A DNA stretch of 64,000 nt from Aquamicrobium sp. (GTDB lineage: Bacteria > Pseudomonadota > Alphaproteobacteria > Rhizobiales > Rhizobiaceae): positions 496,001 through 560,000 of the forward strand of contig JAHHDT010000001.1 in the NCBI GenBank assembly GCA_019739225.1. Direction: 5' to 3'. Within the stretch, counting starts at the first letter, position 1, and every line of letters begins with the position of its first letter. Position numbers and translations under genes: made by a program. This document shows, one piece after another, positions 36,665 to 45,025 of the stretch. Below the pieces are notes generated by a model. It saw nothing but the letters and a program-made list of their open reading frames with translations. It searched no databases and had not been told where the DNA came from.

Positions 36665-37628
36665 GTTCGTTTTGGTCGCCTTTCTTGCCCTGCTGATCGA
36701 AACCGGCGTCGGCTATCCCGACCGCCTGTTTCACGCGATTGGGCATCCGGTGACCTGGATCGGCCGACTGATCTCATGGATGGACAGGCGCTTCAATCGC
36801 GATACCGCCTCCCCGTCGACGCGCCGCATGGCGGGCATCATAACACTGCTCTTGCTGGTTGTGCTTTCGGTCGGGACAGGACTGGTACTGCAATGGCTTC
36901 TTGCCGGCTGGGTCGGCCTCTTGCTGCTCGCGGTGCTTGCCAGCAGCCTGCTGGCGCAGCGCAGCCTGCGCGTGCATGTCGAGGCCGTCGCTCATGCGCT
37001 CGATACCGGCGGTCTGGAGGCCGGCCGCGAAGCCGTCTCGCATATCGTTGGCCGCGATCCGCAAAGCCTCGATGAAGCCGGCGTCTCCCGTGCCGCAATC
37101 GAGAGCCTTGCGGAAAATTTCTCCGACGGCGTGGTCGCGCCGGCGTTCTGGTTGGCCCTTGCCGGGCTTCCCGGCGGAATTGCCTACAAGGCAATCAACA
37201 CCGCCGACAGCATGATCGGGCACAGGACTCCGCGCCACCTCGCGTTCGGCCGGGCCTCGGCACGGCTCGACGATCTGGTCAATCTGCCGGCCTCGCGGCT
37301 TTGCGCACTGCTGATCTGCGCTGCATCCGCGCTTGTGCCGGGCGCATCGCCGGCGGAAGCATGGCGCGCGGTCTGGCGCGATGCGCGATACCACAAGTCG
37401 CCCAACGCGGGCTGGCCGGAGGCTGCCATGGCCGGCGCGCTCGGCCTCGCCCTCGCAGGCCCACGGTCCTACGGCGGCGTGGTTGTCGATGACGTCTTCA
37501 TGGGCGAAGGCGGTCGTCGCGCAGCCGACGCCGCGGATATACGCCGTGCGCTGCGACTCTATCGTATCGCAGATGCGCTGCTGATAGGTCTCGCAGGCAC
37601 AGGCGCCGCGATCGTACTCTCGGTCTAG
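36663..37628 (+). CDS. cbiB: Adenosylcobinamide-phosphate synthase (CbiB/CobD)
   Basis: A 321 aa integral membrane enzyme that joins the aminopropanol linker to adenosylcobyric acid. The family motifs are ETGVGYPDRLFHAIGHPVTWIG, FSDGVVAPAFWLALAGLPGG, KAINTADSMIGHRT and MAGALGLALAGPRSYGG. There are about five hydrophobic segments. Its ATG shares CATG with the divergent cobC start, and its TAG overlaps the stop of convergent cobO. No clear ribosome site is visible upstream, so the exact start is less certain than the identity. Confidence 0.92.
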   Translation: MFVLVAFLALLIETGVGYPDRLFHAIGHPVTWIGRLISWMDRRFNRDTASPSTRRMAGIITLLLLVVLSVGTGLVLQWLLAGWVGLLLLAVLASSLLAQRSLRVHVEAVAHALDTGGLEAGREAVSHIVGRDPQSLDEAGVSRAAIESLAENFSDGVVAPAFWLALAGLPGGIAYKAINTADSMIGHRTPRHLAFGRASARLDDLVNLPASRLCALLICAASALVPGASPAEAWRAVWRDARYHKSPNAGWPEAAMAGALGLALAGPRSYGGVVVDDVFMGEGGRRAADAADIRRALRLYRIADALLIGLAGTGAAIVLSV

Positions 37629-38239
37629 AATTCTATGCCTGCCTGCGCCTTCACGCCTGCGGCGAAGTGGTGCTTGACCTGCCCCATCTCGGTGACGACG
37701 TCGGCCGCCTCAACGAGTTCGGGCTTTGCGTTGCGTCCAGTAACGACGACATGCAGGTCAGACCGACGCTCTTTCAGGGTAGCCAGGACGCTGCCAAGTT
37801 CGAGATAATCATAGCGCAGAGCGATGTTGAGCTCGTCGAGGATGACCAGGCCGAAACTCTCGTCGGCCATCATCTCCTGCGCCTTCGCCCATGCGCGCTC
37901 GGCTGCCGCCACGTCGCGGGCGAGATCCTGCGTTTCCCAAGTGAACCCCTCGCCCATGGCGTGCCAGACGAACAGATCGCCGAAGCGCTCGAGCGCCTGC
38001 GTCTCGCCCGTCTTCCATGCGCCCTTGATGAACTGCACGACGCCTACGCGCCGTCCGTGTCCCAGCATGCGTAGGGCAAGGCCGAAGGCTGCGGTCGACT
38101 TGCCCTTTCCGGGACCGGTATTGACGATCAGTAGCCCCTTTTCAACCGTCTTGCCGGCGACCTCGGCATCCTGCACGGCCTTGCGCTTCTCCATCTTGGC
38201 CTTGTGACGCTCGGCCTGCTTATCGTCGATCTCGCGCAT
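37625..38239 (-). CDS. cobO: Cob(I)yrinic acid a,c-diamide adenosyltransferase
   Basis: A 204 aa CobA/CobO-type ATP:corrinoid adenosyltransferase that attaches the 5'-deoxyadenosyl group. The P-loop GPGKGKST is at residues 42-49, then VQFIKGAWKTGE, HAMGEGFTWETQD, and DELNIALRYDY before the C-terminal TGRNA. The basic N-terminus (ERHKAKMEKRK) is usual. Its ATG shares one base with the cobP stop (TGATG), so they are coupled; its stop overlaps the end of cbiB. Confidence 0.94.
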   Translation of the reverse strand: MREIDDKQAERHKAKMEKRKAVQDAEVAGKTVEKGLLIVNTGPGKGKSTAAFGLALRMLGHGRRVGVVQFIKGAWKTGETQALERFGDLFVWHAMGEGFTWETQDLARDVAAAERAWAKAQEMMADESFGLVILDELNIALRYDYLELGSVLATLKERRSDLHVVVTGRNAKPELVEAADVVTEMGQVKHHFAAGVKAQAGIEF

Positions 38240-38757
38240 CACTTCACTTTCATCGGCAGGCCGGCGACCATGAAGAGGACGCCGTCGGCCTGTGCCGCCA
38301 CCATCTGGTTGAGACGCCCTGCGGCATCCCGGAACCGCCGCGCCAGCGCGTTGTCCGGCACGATCCCCAGCCCGACTTCGTTTGCAACGACCACCCAGCG
38401 GCCGCGCGGGCGGGCGAGAGCATCGGCCAGGCGCTGCGATTCGGCCTCGACGTCGCGTCCGGTGAGCATGACGTTCGTGAGCCATAGCGTGAGGCAGTCC
38501 ACAAGGACCGGACGGCCGCCGGGCAAGGCCTCCAGCGCAGCGACAAGGTCCAGCGGCGCATCGACGGTGCGCCATCGCGAATCCCGGCGCGCGCGATGGT
38601 GGGCGATCCGCTCCGCCATCTCGTCGTCGAGGGCCTGCGCCGTGGCGACGTATGTCCACGGCGCGGGCTCCGCAGCCAGCAATTCCTCGGCGTGGCGGCT
38701 CTTTCCGGAGCGCGCGCCGCCGAGGATGAAGGTCAGCGTGGCCGTTGAGTCAGGCAA
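38239..38757 (-). CDS. cobU: Adenosylcobinamide kinase / guanylyltransferase (CobP/CobU)
   Basis: A 172 aa bifunctional enzyme that phosphorylates adenosylcobinamide and then transfers GMP. The P-loop GGARSGKS is at residues 13-20; VATAQALDDEMAERIAHHRARR carries the guanylylated His region; LVDCLTLWLTNVM and ANEVGLGIVP follow. The likely start is TTG at 38757, which puts the P-loop strand at the normal distance and overlaps the end of cbtA by 8 bp. Longer starts read into cbtA and look wrong. Confidence 0.9.
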   Translation of the reverse strand: MPDSTATLTFILGGARSGKSRHAEELLAAEPAPWTYVATAQALDDEMAERIAHHRARRDSRWRTVDAPLDLVAALEALPGGRPVLVDCLTLWLTNVMLTGRDVEAESQRLADALARPRGRWVVVANEVGLGIVPDNALARRFRDAAGRLNQMVAAQADGVLFMVAGLPMKVK

Positions 38758-39484
38758 GGCTGCTTTGCGGCTCGCCGAGCCCCTGCGCAAACCGTGGCCG
38801 CAGGACGCCAACCGCGGCACCGAGTACCAGCCAGAAGACGAGATTGATCATCGTGACGGCCACGACGAAGCTATGGTGCAGGTCTGCCGGCACCAGGGTG
38901 TCGTGGCTTTCCGGCTGCGGGGCGCCGATCACGTGGGGCAGCACGATGAGCGCGGCCCCGAGAACCGCGAGCACCGCCGACCGTGTGAGCGCGATGAGCG
39001 CGAGGCCACCGGCCGTGGCGATGACGACACCGATCCACCAGGCCTGCCGAGCGAAAAGGTCGGCCGCGGGCATCCCGGGCAGTTCGGGCGGAAGCCCCAG
39101 CCCCGGCGCAAGCGTGAACACCGAAAACCCGGCAAAGCCCCAGAACAGCCCCTGCCGCCAACCCGCAATCCCGCCGGCGAATTCGGACGCCACGACGAGC
39201 AGTAGCGCGAAGCCGATGCCGGTCACGATGGCGGCAAGCGCGGTGTAGAAGGTACGCTCCAACCCGTCGGCCGGCATCCAGGCTTCGTCCCCATGACTGT
39301 GGCCGGCGGCACCGTGATCGTGTCCCTCTTCCGCCGCTGCCGTTTCTTCTTCGCCGGCTCCTTCATAGGCTTCGGCTTCGAGAATCAGCGGAACGGTGAA
39401 GGCGGTCTGCATGGCCGTCATGACGAGACCCGCGAGCAGGCCGGCGAGCGCCGCGACAAACACGACGTTACGAAAAATGGTCAT
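38750..39484 (-). CDS. cbtA: Cobalt transporter subunit CbtA
   Basis: A 244 aa membrane protein with about five hydrophobic segments. The first helix (VVFVAALAGLLAGLVMT) is followed by an acidic, His-rich loop near residues 42-70 (EEGHDHGAAGHSHGDE) that would gather metal ions. C-terminal LVPADLHHSFVVAVTMINLVFW is another family mark. CbtAB is a predicted cobalt uptake system found behind B12 riboswitches in proteobacteria. It lies 15 bp after cbtB and overlaps cobP. Confidence 0.92.
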   Translation of the reverse strand: MTIFRNVVFVAALAGLLAGLVMTAMQTAFTVPLILEAEAYEGAGEEETAAAEEGHDHGAAGHSHGDEAWMPADGLERTFYTALAAIVTGIGFALLLVVASEFAGGIAGWRQGLFWGFAGFSVFTLAPGLGLPPELPGMPAADLFARQAWWIGVVIATAGGLALIALTRSAVLAVLGAALIVLPHVIGAPQPESHDTLVPADLHHSFVVAVTMINLVFWLVLGAAVGVLRPRFAQGLGEPQSSLA

Positions 39485-39499
39485 GGCTCTGGTCTCGTC

Positions 39500-39676
39500 T
39501 CAGTGACAGGGAAACGCCATCGAATGGCGGTAGTCGTGGCCGGCATTGTGCATCACTTCGATATGGGAAAAGCCCACGAAGCCGGTGATGAACAGGCCAA
39601 GAAAACCTGCGAGCGAGAGCTGCACGAGGCGCGATTGAGAAGAAGCGGCACCGATAGCGCCAGATGAAGTAGCCAT
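39500..39676 (-). CDS. cbtB: Cobalt transporter subunit CbtB
   Basis: A 58 aa protein with a single membrane helix (about residues 17-37, LVQLSLAGFLGLFITGFVGF) and a C-terminal His-rich tail HNAGHDYRHSMAFPCH, the family hallmark and probable cobalt site. It is the first gene after the minus-strand cobalamin riboswitch, followed by cbtA. The ATG at 39676 begins the short N-terminus; an upstream ATG would add seven residues. Confidence 0.9.
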   Translation of the reverse strand: MATSSGAIGAASSQSRLVQLSLAGFLGLFITGFVGFSHIEVMHNAGHDYRHSMAFPCH

Positions 39677-39721
39677 GATTCGTCCTTTCCCCTCCACCCG
39701 AGGGAACGTGTTGCGATAGTC

Positions 39722-39890
39722 GGCGGCAGGTCTCCTGGCTCGCGGGTCACAGCCCTTCCCCGCCTTCCCGAAGCGAATGCTCCAGTGGCGTTTGGGGAAA
39801 GGCTCTCCGCCTACAGTTGCGGGGGCAGCCGCGGAATCGGGCGCTGTTGGCCCTCACCGCATTCCCTCTGGTCCCTTGCGGGAACCGACG
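39722..39890 (-). promoter_or_regulatory. Cobalamin riboswitch controlling cbtBA-cobPO
   Basis: On the minus strand the B12 box GCCAGGAGACCTGCC is at 39739-39725. Upstream of it lie the conserved core GGCTGCCCCCGCAACTGTAGGCGG and paired arms starting GGTTCCCGCAAGGGACC and GAGGGAATGCGGTG. The element ends about 46 nt before cbtB. When bound by cobalamin it should lower expression of cobalt uptake and the adenosylation/kinase genes. Confidence 0.93.
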
Positions 39891-39973
39891 ACGCATTCAC
39901 CATAGCTCAATTGCCGAGCGTCGCAACCCGCCAATCGACCCGCGTTGACAGCCCGCCCCGGCGCGACCTAAAT

Positions 39974-40152
39974 GGTCGGCGACGGTCCTGTTGCCGCGAG
40001 GTGACGGGCTAAGAGGGAATACGGTGCGCTCTTCGGGCAAATCCGTAGCTGTCCCCGCAACTGTAGACGGATAGTTCCTGTCGAATGCCACTGAAGCGGA
40101 TGCTTCGGGAAGGCGGCAGGAGCAGCGATCCGTAAGCCAGGAGACCTGCCGT
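39974..40152 (+). promoter_or_regulatory. Cobalamin riboswitch controlling the main cob operon
   Basis: The B12 box GCCAGGAGACCTGCC is at 40136-40150; the core reads GCTGTCCCCGCAACTGTAGACGG, preceded by GAGGGAATACGGTGCGC and the 5' arm at about 39974. It is oriented away from the first riboswitch, with about 80 bp between the two 5' ends. It lies 53 bp upstream of the GTG start of the DUF1636 gene. Confidence 0.93.
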
Positions 40153-40171
40153 CGCAGACCCAATCCTGACC

Positions 40172-40198
40172 GCCCGGCGGGTGTTCCCGGGCAAGGAG
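40172..40198 (+). promoter_or_regulatory. Stem-loop next to the ribosome site (possible riboswitch output)
   Basis: GCCCGG (40172-40177) pairs with CCGGGC (40187-40192), directly followed by AAGGAG (40193-40198), the ribosome site of the DUF1636 gene. Folding of this stem when cobalamin is bound could limit ribosome access. There is no T-run, so translational rather than terminator control is more likely. Confidence 0.4.
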
Positions 40199-40204
40199 CG
40201 CAAT

Positions 40205-40645
40205 GTGACGGACATAATTTCCGGCGATTTGGAGCCGGACCTCGACGCCTCTTCGCAAGAAGGCGAAACCGCGTCCGCGGTCACCATCATCGTCTGCAGT
40301 TCCTGCCGCTATCCGGGCACGCCGGCCGAAACCTTTCCACGACCCGGATCGGCGCTGGCCGACGCCACCCGCGAGGCCGCAGCAGGCAGCACGGTCGACG
40401 TCAGGCAGGTCGCCTGTCTCGGCAACTGCAAGCGAGGCCTTAGCGCCGCCGTGCTGCGCGCCGGCTCGTGGAGCTACATCTTCGGTGAGCTGGATGTCGG
40501 CAGCGCCGCAGACCTCGTGACAGGTGCGGAACTCTTCGCCGGCTCATCCGATGGTTTCATGCCGTTCCGCAATCGGCCCGAAGCGCTCAAGCGCGGTCTC
40601 ATCGCCCGCGTCCCCACAGCAGCCAACCTTCAGGATCTCAAATGA
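40205..40645 (+). CDS. DUF1636 metal-binding protein
   Basis: A 146 aa protein. A conserved CSSCRYPGTPAETFPRPG near residues 32-50 and VRQVACLGNCKRGLSAAV near 70-90 give a four-Cys ferredoxin-like (2Fe-2S or metal) site, as in other DUF1636 proteins, which often sit next to cobW or cobN. A role in cobalt handling is inferred from context. The start is a GTG at 40205 with AAGGAG 6 nt upstream; the gene ends in a 4-nt overlap with cobW. Confidence 0.88.
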   Translation: MTDIISGDLEPDLDASSQEGETASAVTIIVCSSCRYPGTPAETFPRPGSALADATREAAAGSTVDVRQVACLGNCKRGLSAAVLRAGSWSYIFGELDVGSAADLVTGAELFAGSSDGFMPFRNRPEALKRGLIARVPTAANLQDLK

Positions 40646-41679
40646 ACACTTCGGTCCAGCGCATCCCCTGCACGGTGATCACCGGCTTTCTCGGTGCCGG
40701 CAAGACCACGCTCATCCGCAACCTGATCGAGAATGCCGGCGGCAGGAAACTCGCCGTCATCGTCAACGAGTTCGGCGATGTCGGCATCGATGGCGAAATT
40801 TTGCGCGGCTGCAGTGTGGAAAACTGCTCCGAGGAGGACATCGTCGAACTGGCCAATGGCTGCATATGCTGCACCGTCGCCGACGATTTCGTGCCGGCTC
40901 TGGACAAGATCCTGTCGCGCGGCACGCAGGTCGACCACATACTGATCGAGACGTCGGGCCTCGCCCTGCCCAAGCCGCTGGTGCAAGCGTTCCAGTGGCC
41001 AGCAGTGCGCAACCGCGTCACGGTGGACAGCGTGGTGGCAGTCGTCGACGGTCCGGCGCTTGCCGCGGGAGAGGTGACGGGCGACCTCGACGCGCTCGAA
41101 CAGCAGCGGGCAGCGGACGAATCGATCGACCACGAAGACCCCGTGGAGGAGGTGTTCGAGGATCAGGTCGCATGCGCAGACCTGATCGTGCTGTCCAAGA
41201 GCGACTTGCTGGACGATGCAGCCAGAAGACGCGCCGAAGCGGCGGTGGCCGAGCACCTGCCGCGAGCGGTCAAGATCTTAGCCGTCACCAACGGCCGCAT
41301 CGATGCAGGCGCCGTGCTCGGCCTCGGGCTCGCCGTCGAAGACGACATCGAGAACCGCAAGACGCACCACGATGACGAGGAAGATCACGAGCACGACGAT
41401 TTCGATTCCTTCGTCATCGAGCTTCCGGCGATCGCGAGCCCCGAGGAGCTTGCCCACAAGGTGGCGAGTGCTGCTGAGGCTGAAAACGTCCTGCGCCTGA
41501 AGGGGTTCGCCCATGTCGAGGGCAAGCCGATGCGCCTTCTGGTGCAGGCGGTCGGCCCGCGCGTGTCGCATCACTACGACCGCGCCTGGGAAGCCGGAGA
41601 AGAGAAGGCGACACGGCTCGTCGTGATCGGCCTGAAAGGGCTCGACCGCGCCGCGGTGGAGCGGCTGCTGGCCGCCTGA
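40642..41679 (+). CDS. cobW: Cobalamin biosynthesis GTPase CobW
   Basis: A 345 aa G3E-family metallochaperone that delivers cobalt to cobaltochelatase. Walker A GFLGAGKTT is at residues 15-23, the metal-site GCICCT at 73-78 (Cys-x-Cys-Cys), and VLSKSDLL gives the GTP-base motif. A His/Asp/Glu-rich segment at about 234-252 (KTHHDDEEDHEHDDFD) should bind metal. The C-terminal CobW_C domain ends with VVIGLKGLDRAAVERLL. It overlaps DUF1636 by 4 nt; cobN begins 4 bp after its stop. Confidence 0.95.
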   Translation: MNTSVQRIPCTVITGFLGAGKTTLIRNLIENAGGRKLAVIVNEFGDVGIDGEILRGCSVENCSEEDIVELANGCICCTVADDFVPALDKILSRGTQVDHILIETSGLALPKPLVQAFQWPAVRNRVTVDSVVAVVDGPALAAGEVTGDLDALEQQRAADESIDHEDPVEEVFEDQVACADLIVLSKSDLLDDAARRRAEAAVAEHLPRAVKILAVTNGRIDAGAVLGLGLAVEDDIENRKTHHDDEEDHEHDDFDSFVIELPAIASPEELAHKVASAAEAENVLRLKGFAHVEGKPMRLLVQAVGPRVSHHYDRAWEAGEEKATRLVVIGLKGLDRAAVERLLAA

Positions 41680-41683
41680 GACG

Positions 41684-44600
41684 ATGCACATCCTCGCGAC
41701 ATCTTCCGCCTCTCTGGACGACCTGATCGATCCCGTCGATCTGGCCATGCAGCCGGCGGAGATGATCGCGCTCTCCTTCTCCGACAGCGATCTTGCCGCG
41801 CTTTCACGGGCGTGGAAGGCCGCCGACGGCGCGTTGCCCTCGCTGCGGCTGGCGGCCTTGCGCGACCTGCGGCATCCGATGTCCGTCGACCTGTGGCTCG
41901 ATGGCGCCGGCGGGACGGCGAAGGTCGTGGTGGTGCGCCTGCTCGGCGGCCACGACTACTGGCGCTACGGCTGCGACAGGCTGGCGGAAACCGCGCGGCG
42001 AAACGGCATCGCACTTGCGCTGCTGCCGGGCGAATGCCGCGAGCGCGACGAGCGGCTGGCTGGGCTCTCGACGATCCCGGACGTCGAGTATGACGCCCTG
42101 CTGGCCTGTTTCCGCGAGGGCGGGCCGGCCAATCTCGCCCTGGCGCTAGGCCACATGGCAAGGCTCGCCGGCCACGAGGTCGAGGCGGCGACGGCGGCAC
42201 CCATCGCAAAGGCCGGCTATTATCTGCCGGGCGACGGTGTCGTTGCGCCCGAGCAGGTCGTGCCGGATGGCAGGCCCGTCGTGCCGCTGCTGTTCTATCG
42301 ATCGATGCTGCTGGCGGACGACGTCGCGCCTATCGTTGCGCTGGCGAATGCGCTTGCGGGGCGCGGCATCCGTGCCCTGCCCATTTTCGTTGCGAGCTTA
42401 CGCGACGACGCCGCGCGGGCTCTGCTCAAGGGCGCAGTGGATCGTTTCGCCCCGCCGCTGCTGGTCACGGCGACGGCATTCGCCACGGGCGCCGAACCCG
42501 GCGAGCAGAACATCTTCGACGAGATGGAACTGCCGGTTTTCCAGGTGGCGATTGCCACGACGAGGCGGGATGCCTGGGCGGAAGGCCAGCGCGGGCTGGC
42601 GCCGGCAGACCTTGCAATGCATGTGGTCCTGCCGGAACTCGACGGCCGGCTGATGGCCGGCGCAATTTCTTTCAAGCAAACGGCGGAGCCCGACGCACAA
42701 CTGGCGTTGAGACCCACGGTCAACCGGCCGGAGCCCGACCGCGTCGAGCAGGTGGCCGCCCGCATCGAGGCATTCCTCACGCTGCAACGGACCCCGCCCG
42801 CCGAGCGCCGCGTGACCATCCTCGTTCCCGACTATCCGGCTGCGCCAGGACGCACCGGTTATGCCGTCGGCCTCGATGTGCCGCAAAGCGTGCTGGAGAT
42901 GCTGCACGACCTGAAGAACGCCGGCTATGCTGTTGAGAAGATTCCCGCTTCAGCGCGCGACCTGATGCGGCTGCTTGAGCGCGAAAGCGATGCACTTGCG
43001 CTTGATGTCTATCGGGGCGCACTTGCGGGCCTGCCTCCCAAATCCGCGCAGGCGCTACAGAAAACATGGGGCGATCCCGAACACGATGCGCCGGACGGCA
43101 CGTTCGGCTTCCGCGCAGCCCGGTTCGGCAACGTCACCGTGGCGCTTGCGCCAGACCGGGGCCGCTCCGCCGACAGGCGCGTCGATTATCACGATCCGGC
43201 TCTCCCGCCACGCCATGCGCTCGTTGCATTCGGCGTCTGGCTGCGCGAAGCGCTTGGCTGTCACGCATTGGTGTATGTGGGTGCGCATGGCACGCTCGAG
43301 TGGTTGCCGGGCAAGACGGTCGCGCTGTCGAGCGGTTGCTTCCCCGAGATCGTTGCAGGCGCGCTGCCGGTCATCTACCCCTTTATTGTCAGCAATCCGG
43401 GCGAGGCCGCGCAGGCCAAGCGGCGCATCGCGGCAGTCACGCTAGGGCACCTGACGCCGGCACTGGTTGGCGCGGGCTTGACGCAAGAGCAACAGGCACT
43501 GGAGCGGCTGGTCGACGAGTACGCACAGGCCGATGGGCTCGACCGGCGGCGGCGCGACCGGCTGGCGAAGCTGATCGTGGAGACCGTGGCCGAAACCGGC
43601 CTGGCCCGCGATGCAGGCATTTCGACCGACAACCCCGACGAGGCATTGCTGCAGATCGATGCGTGGCTGTGCGATCTCAAGGACTTCGCGGTCAAGGACG
43701 GGTTGCACATCTATGGCCGCAGCCCGGACGGGGAAGTCGACACGGTGCGCAAGGCCAGCGCCGAGGCGGAGCGAAAAGCGCTGCTCGCCGCACTCGACGG
43801 CCGACGCATTGCCCCCGGCCCTTCGGGTGCGCCGGCGCGCGGCCGCACCGATGTCTTCCCAACCGGCCGCAACCTGTTCACCGCCGATCCGCGCACGCTG
43901 CCCACGCCCACAGCCGCCGCGCTCGGCGAGGCGGCGGCAAAAGAGGTCGTGCGTGGCTATATGCAGGACCACGGCGACTATCCGCGCGCGATGGTGATCG
44001 ATCTGTGGGGCTCGGCCTCCCTGCGTACCGGCGGCGAGGAAATCGCGCAGGGACTGGCGCTGATGGGCTGCCGCCCGCAATGGGACCATGCGACCGGGCG
44101 CGTCACCGGCATCGAGGTGCTGCCGCCTGCAGCTATCGGGCGCCCCCGCGTCGACGTGACGTGGCGTATTTCCGGCCTGTTCCGCGACATGTTCCCGACC
44201 CAGATCGCATTGATCGACGCAGCGGTCGCGGCCGTCGCCGCGCGCGACGAGGCCGCTTCGGAGAACCCGTTGGCCGCCCACCGCCGCGCCGGCGACACAA
44301 GGCCCGCCCGCATCTTCGGCTCCGCACCCGGTACCTATGGCTCCGGCATCGAGGAGAAGCTCGCAAGCGGCGCATGGGACGAGCGGGCGGAACTTGGCCG
44401 CGCCTATCTCGAAGCGACCACCCATGCCTATGGCGGCGCGCATGGCGAGGGCTTGGCTGTGCCCGGTGCGTTCGCGGACCGTATCGCGGGCGCCGACCTG
44501 CTCGTGCATGTCAGCGACGACCCCGGCCGTGACATTCTAGAAGGCTCTGCGGACGTCGCCTTTGTCGGCGGCTTCGCGGCGGCAGTCGCCGCACTCGGCG

Positions 44601-45025
44601 GCAAGGCCGACATCGTCATGCTCGACGTCACCGATCCGGCGCGGCCGCGCGGCCACTCCGTCGTTTCCGCCGTGACGCGCACCGTCCGCGCCCGCGCGCT
44701 TAATCCACTCTTCATCGCGGGCCAGATGCGCCACGGCCCGCGCGGTGGCGCGGAATTTGCCGAGACTGTGGACCGTCTGGTGGGCTTTGCCGAAACGACG
44801 GAAGCGATCCCCGGCAGCCTGCTGGAAGATGTGCATGACGCCTATCTCGGCGACCCGGTGGTGCGCGCCTTCCTGCTCGACCAGAACCCGGCGGCCGCCC
44901 GCGCCATCGCGGAGCGGTTCGCGGCGGCACGCCGGCGCGGGCTCTGGCACCCACTGCGCAATTCGGTCGACGAGGACCTGGCCGCGCTCATCGCCGAGGC
45001 GCAGGCGCTGGAGCGGGCCGCATGA
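41684..45025 (+). CDS. cobN: Cobaltochelatase subunit CobN
   Basis: The 1113 aa large subunit that inserts cobalt into hydrogenobyrinate a,c-diamide with ATP, together with the CobS/CobT AAA+ subunits, which are not in this window. Family segments include YVGAHGTLEWLPGKTVALS, PFIVSNPGEAAQAKRR, YGRSPDGE, DLWGSASLRTGGEEIAQGL and APGTYGSGIEEKLASGAW. It is shorter than the roughly 1275 aa P. denitrificans CobN, mostly in the N-terminal half, but the catalytic region looks intact. Its end overlaps cobG by 4 nt. Confidence 0.95.
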   Translation: MHILATSSASLDDLIDPVDLAMQPAEMIALSFSDSDLAALSRAWKAADGALPSLRLAALRDLRHPMSVDLWLDGAGGTAKVVVVRLLGGHDYWRYGCDRLAETARRNGIALALLPGECRERDERLAGLSTIPDVEYDALLACFREGGPANLALALGHMARLAGHEVEAATAAPIAKAGYYLPGDGVVAPEQVVPDGRPVVPLLFYRSMLLADDVAPIVALANALAGRGIRALPIFVASLRDDAARALLKGAVDRFAPPLLVTATAFATGAEPGEQNIFDEMELPVFQVAIATTRRDAWAEGQRGLAPADLAMHVVLPELDGRLMAGAISFKQTAEPDAQLALRPTVNRPEPDRVEQVAARIEAFLTLQRTPPAERRVTILVPDYPAAPGRTGYAVGLDVPQSVLEMLHDLKNAGYAVEKIPASARDLMRLLERESDALALDVYRGALAGLPPKSAQALQKTWGDPEHDAPDGTFGFRAARFGNVTVALAPDRGRSADRRVDYHDPALPPRHALVAFGVWLREALGCHALVYVGAHGTLEWLPGKTVALSSGCFPEIVAGALPVIYPFIVSNPGEAAQAKRRIAAVTLGHLTPALVGAGLTQEQQALERLVDEYAQADGLDRRRRDRLAKLIVETVAETGLARDAGISTDNPDEALLQIDAWLCDLKDFAVKDGLHIYGRSPDGEVDTVRKASAEAERKALLAALDGRRIAPGPSGAPARGRTDVFPTGRNLFTADPRTLPTPTAAALGEAAAKEVVRGYMQDHGDYPRAMVIDLWGSASLRTGGEEIAQGLALMGCRPQWDHATGRVTGIEVLPPAAIGRPRVDVTWRISGLFRDMFPTQIALIDAAVAAVAARDEAASENPLAAHRRAGDTRPARIFGSAPGTYGSGIEEKLASGAWDERAELGRAYLEATTHAYGGAHGEGLAVPGAFADRIAGADLLVHVSDDPGRDILEGSADVAFVGGFAAAVAALGGKADIVMLDVTDPARPRGHSVVSAVTRTVRARALNPLFIAGQMRHGPRGGAEFAETVDRLVGFAETTEAIPGSLLEDVHDAYLGDPVVRAFLLDQNPAAARAIAERFAAARRRGLWHPLRNSVDEDLAALIAEAQALERAA

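Noticed and set aside
40524-41375. Alternative plus-strand frame over cobW
   Set aside because: Out-of-frame shadow; CobW motifs are in the other frame.
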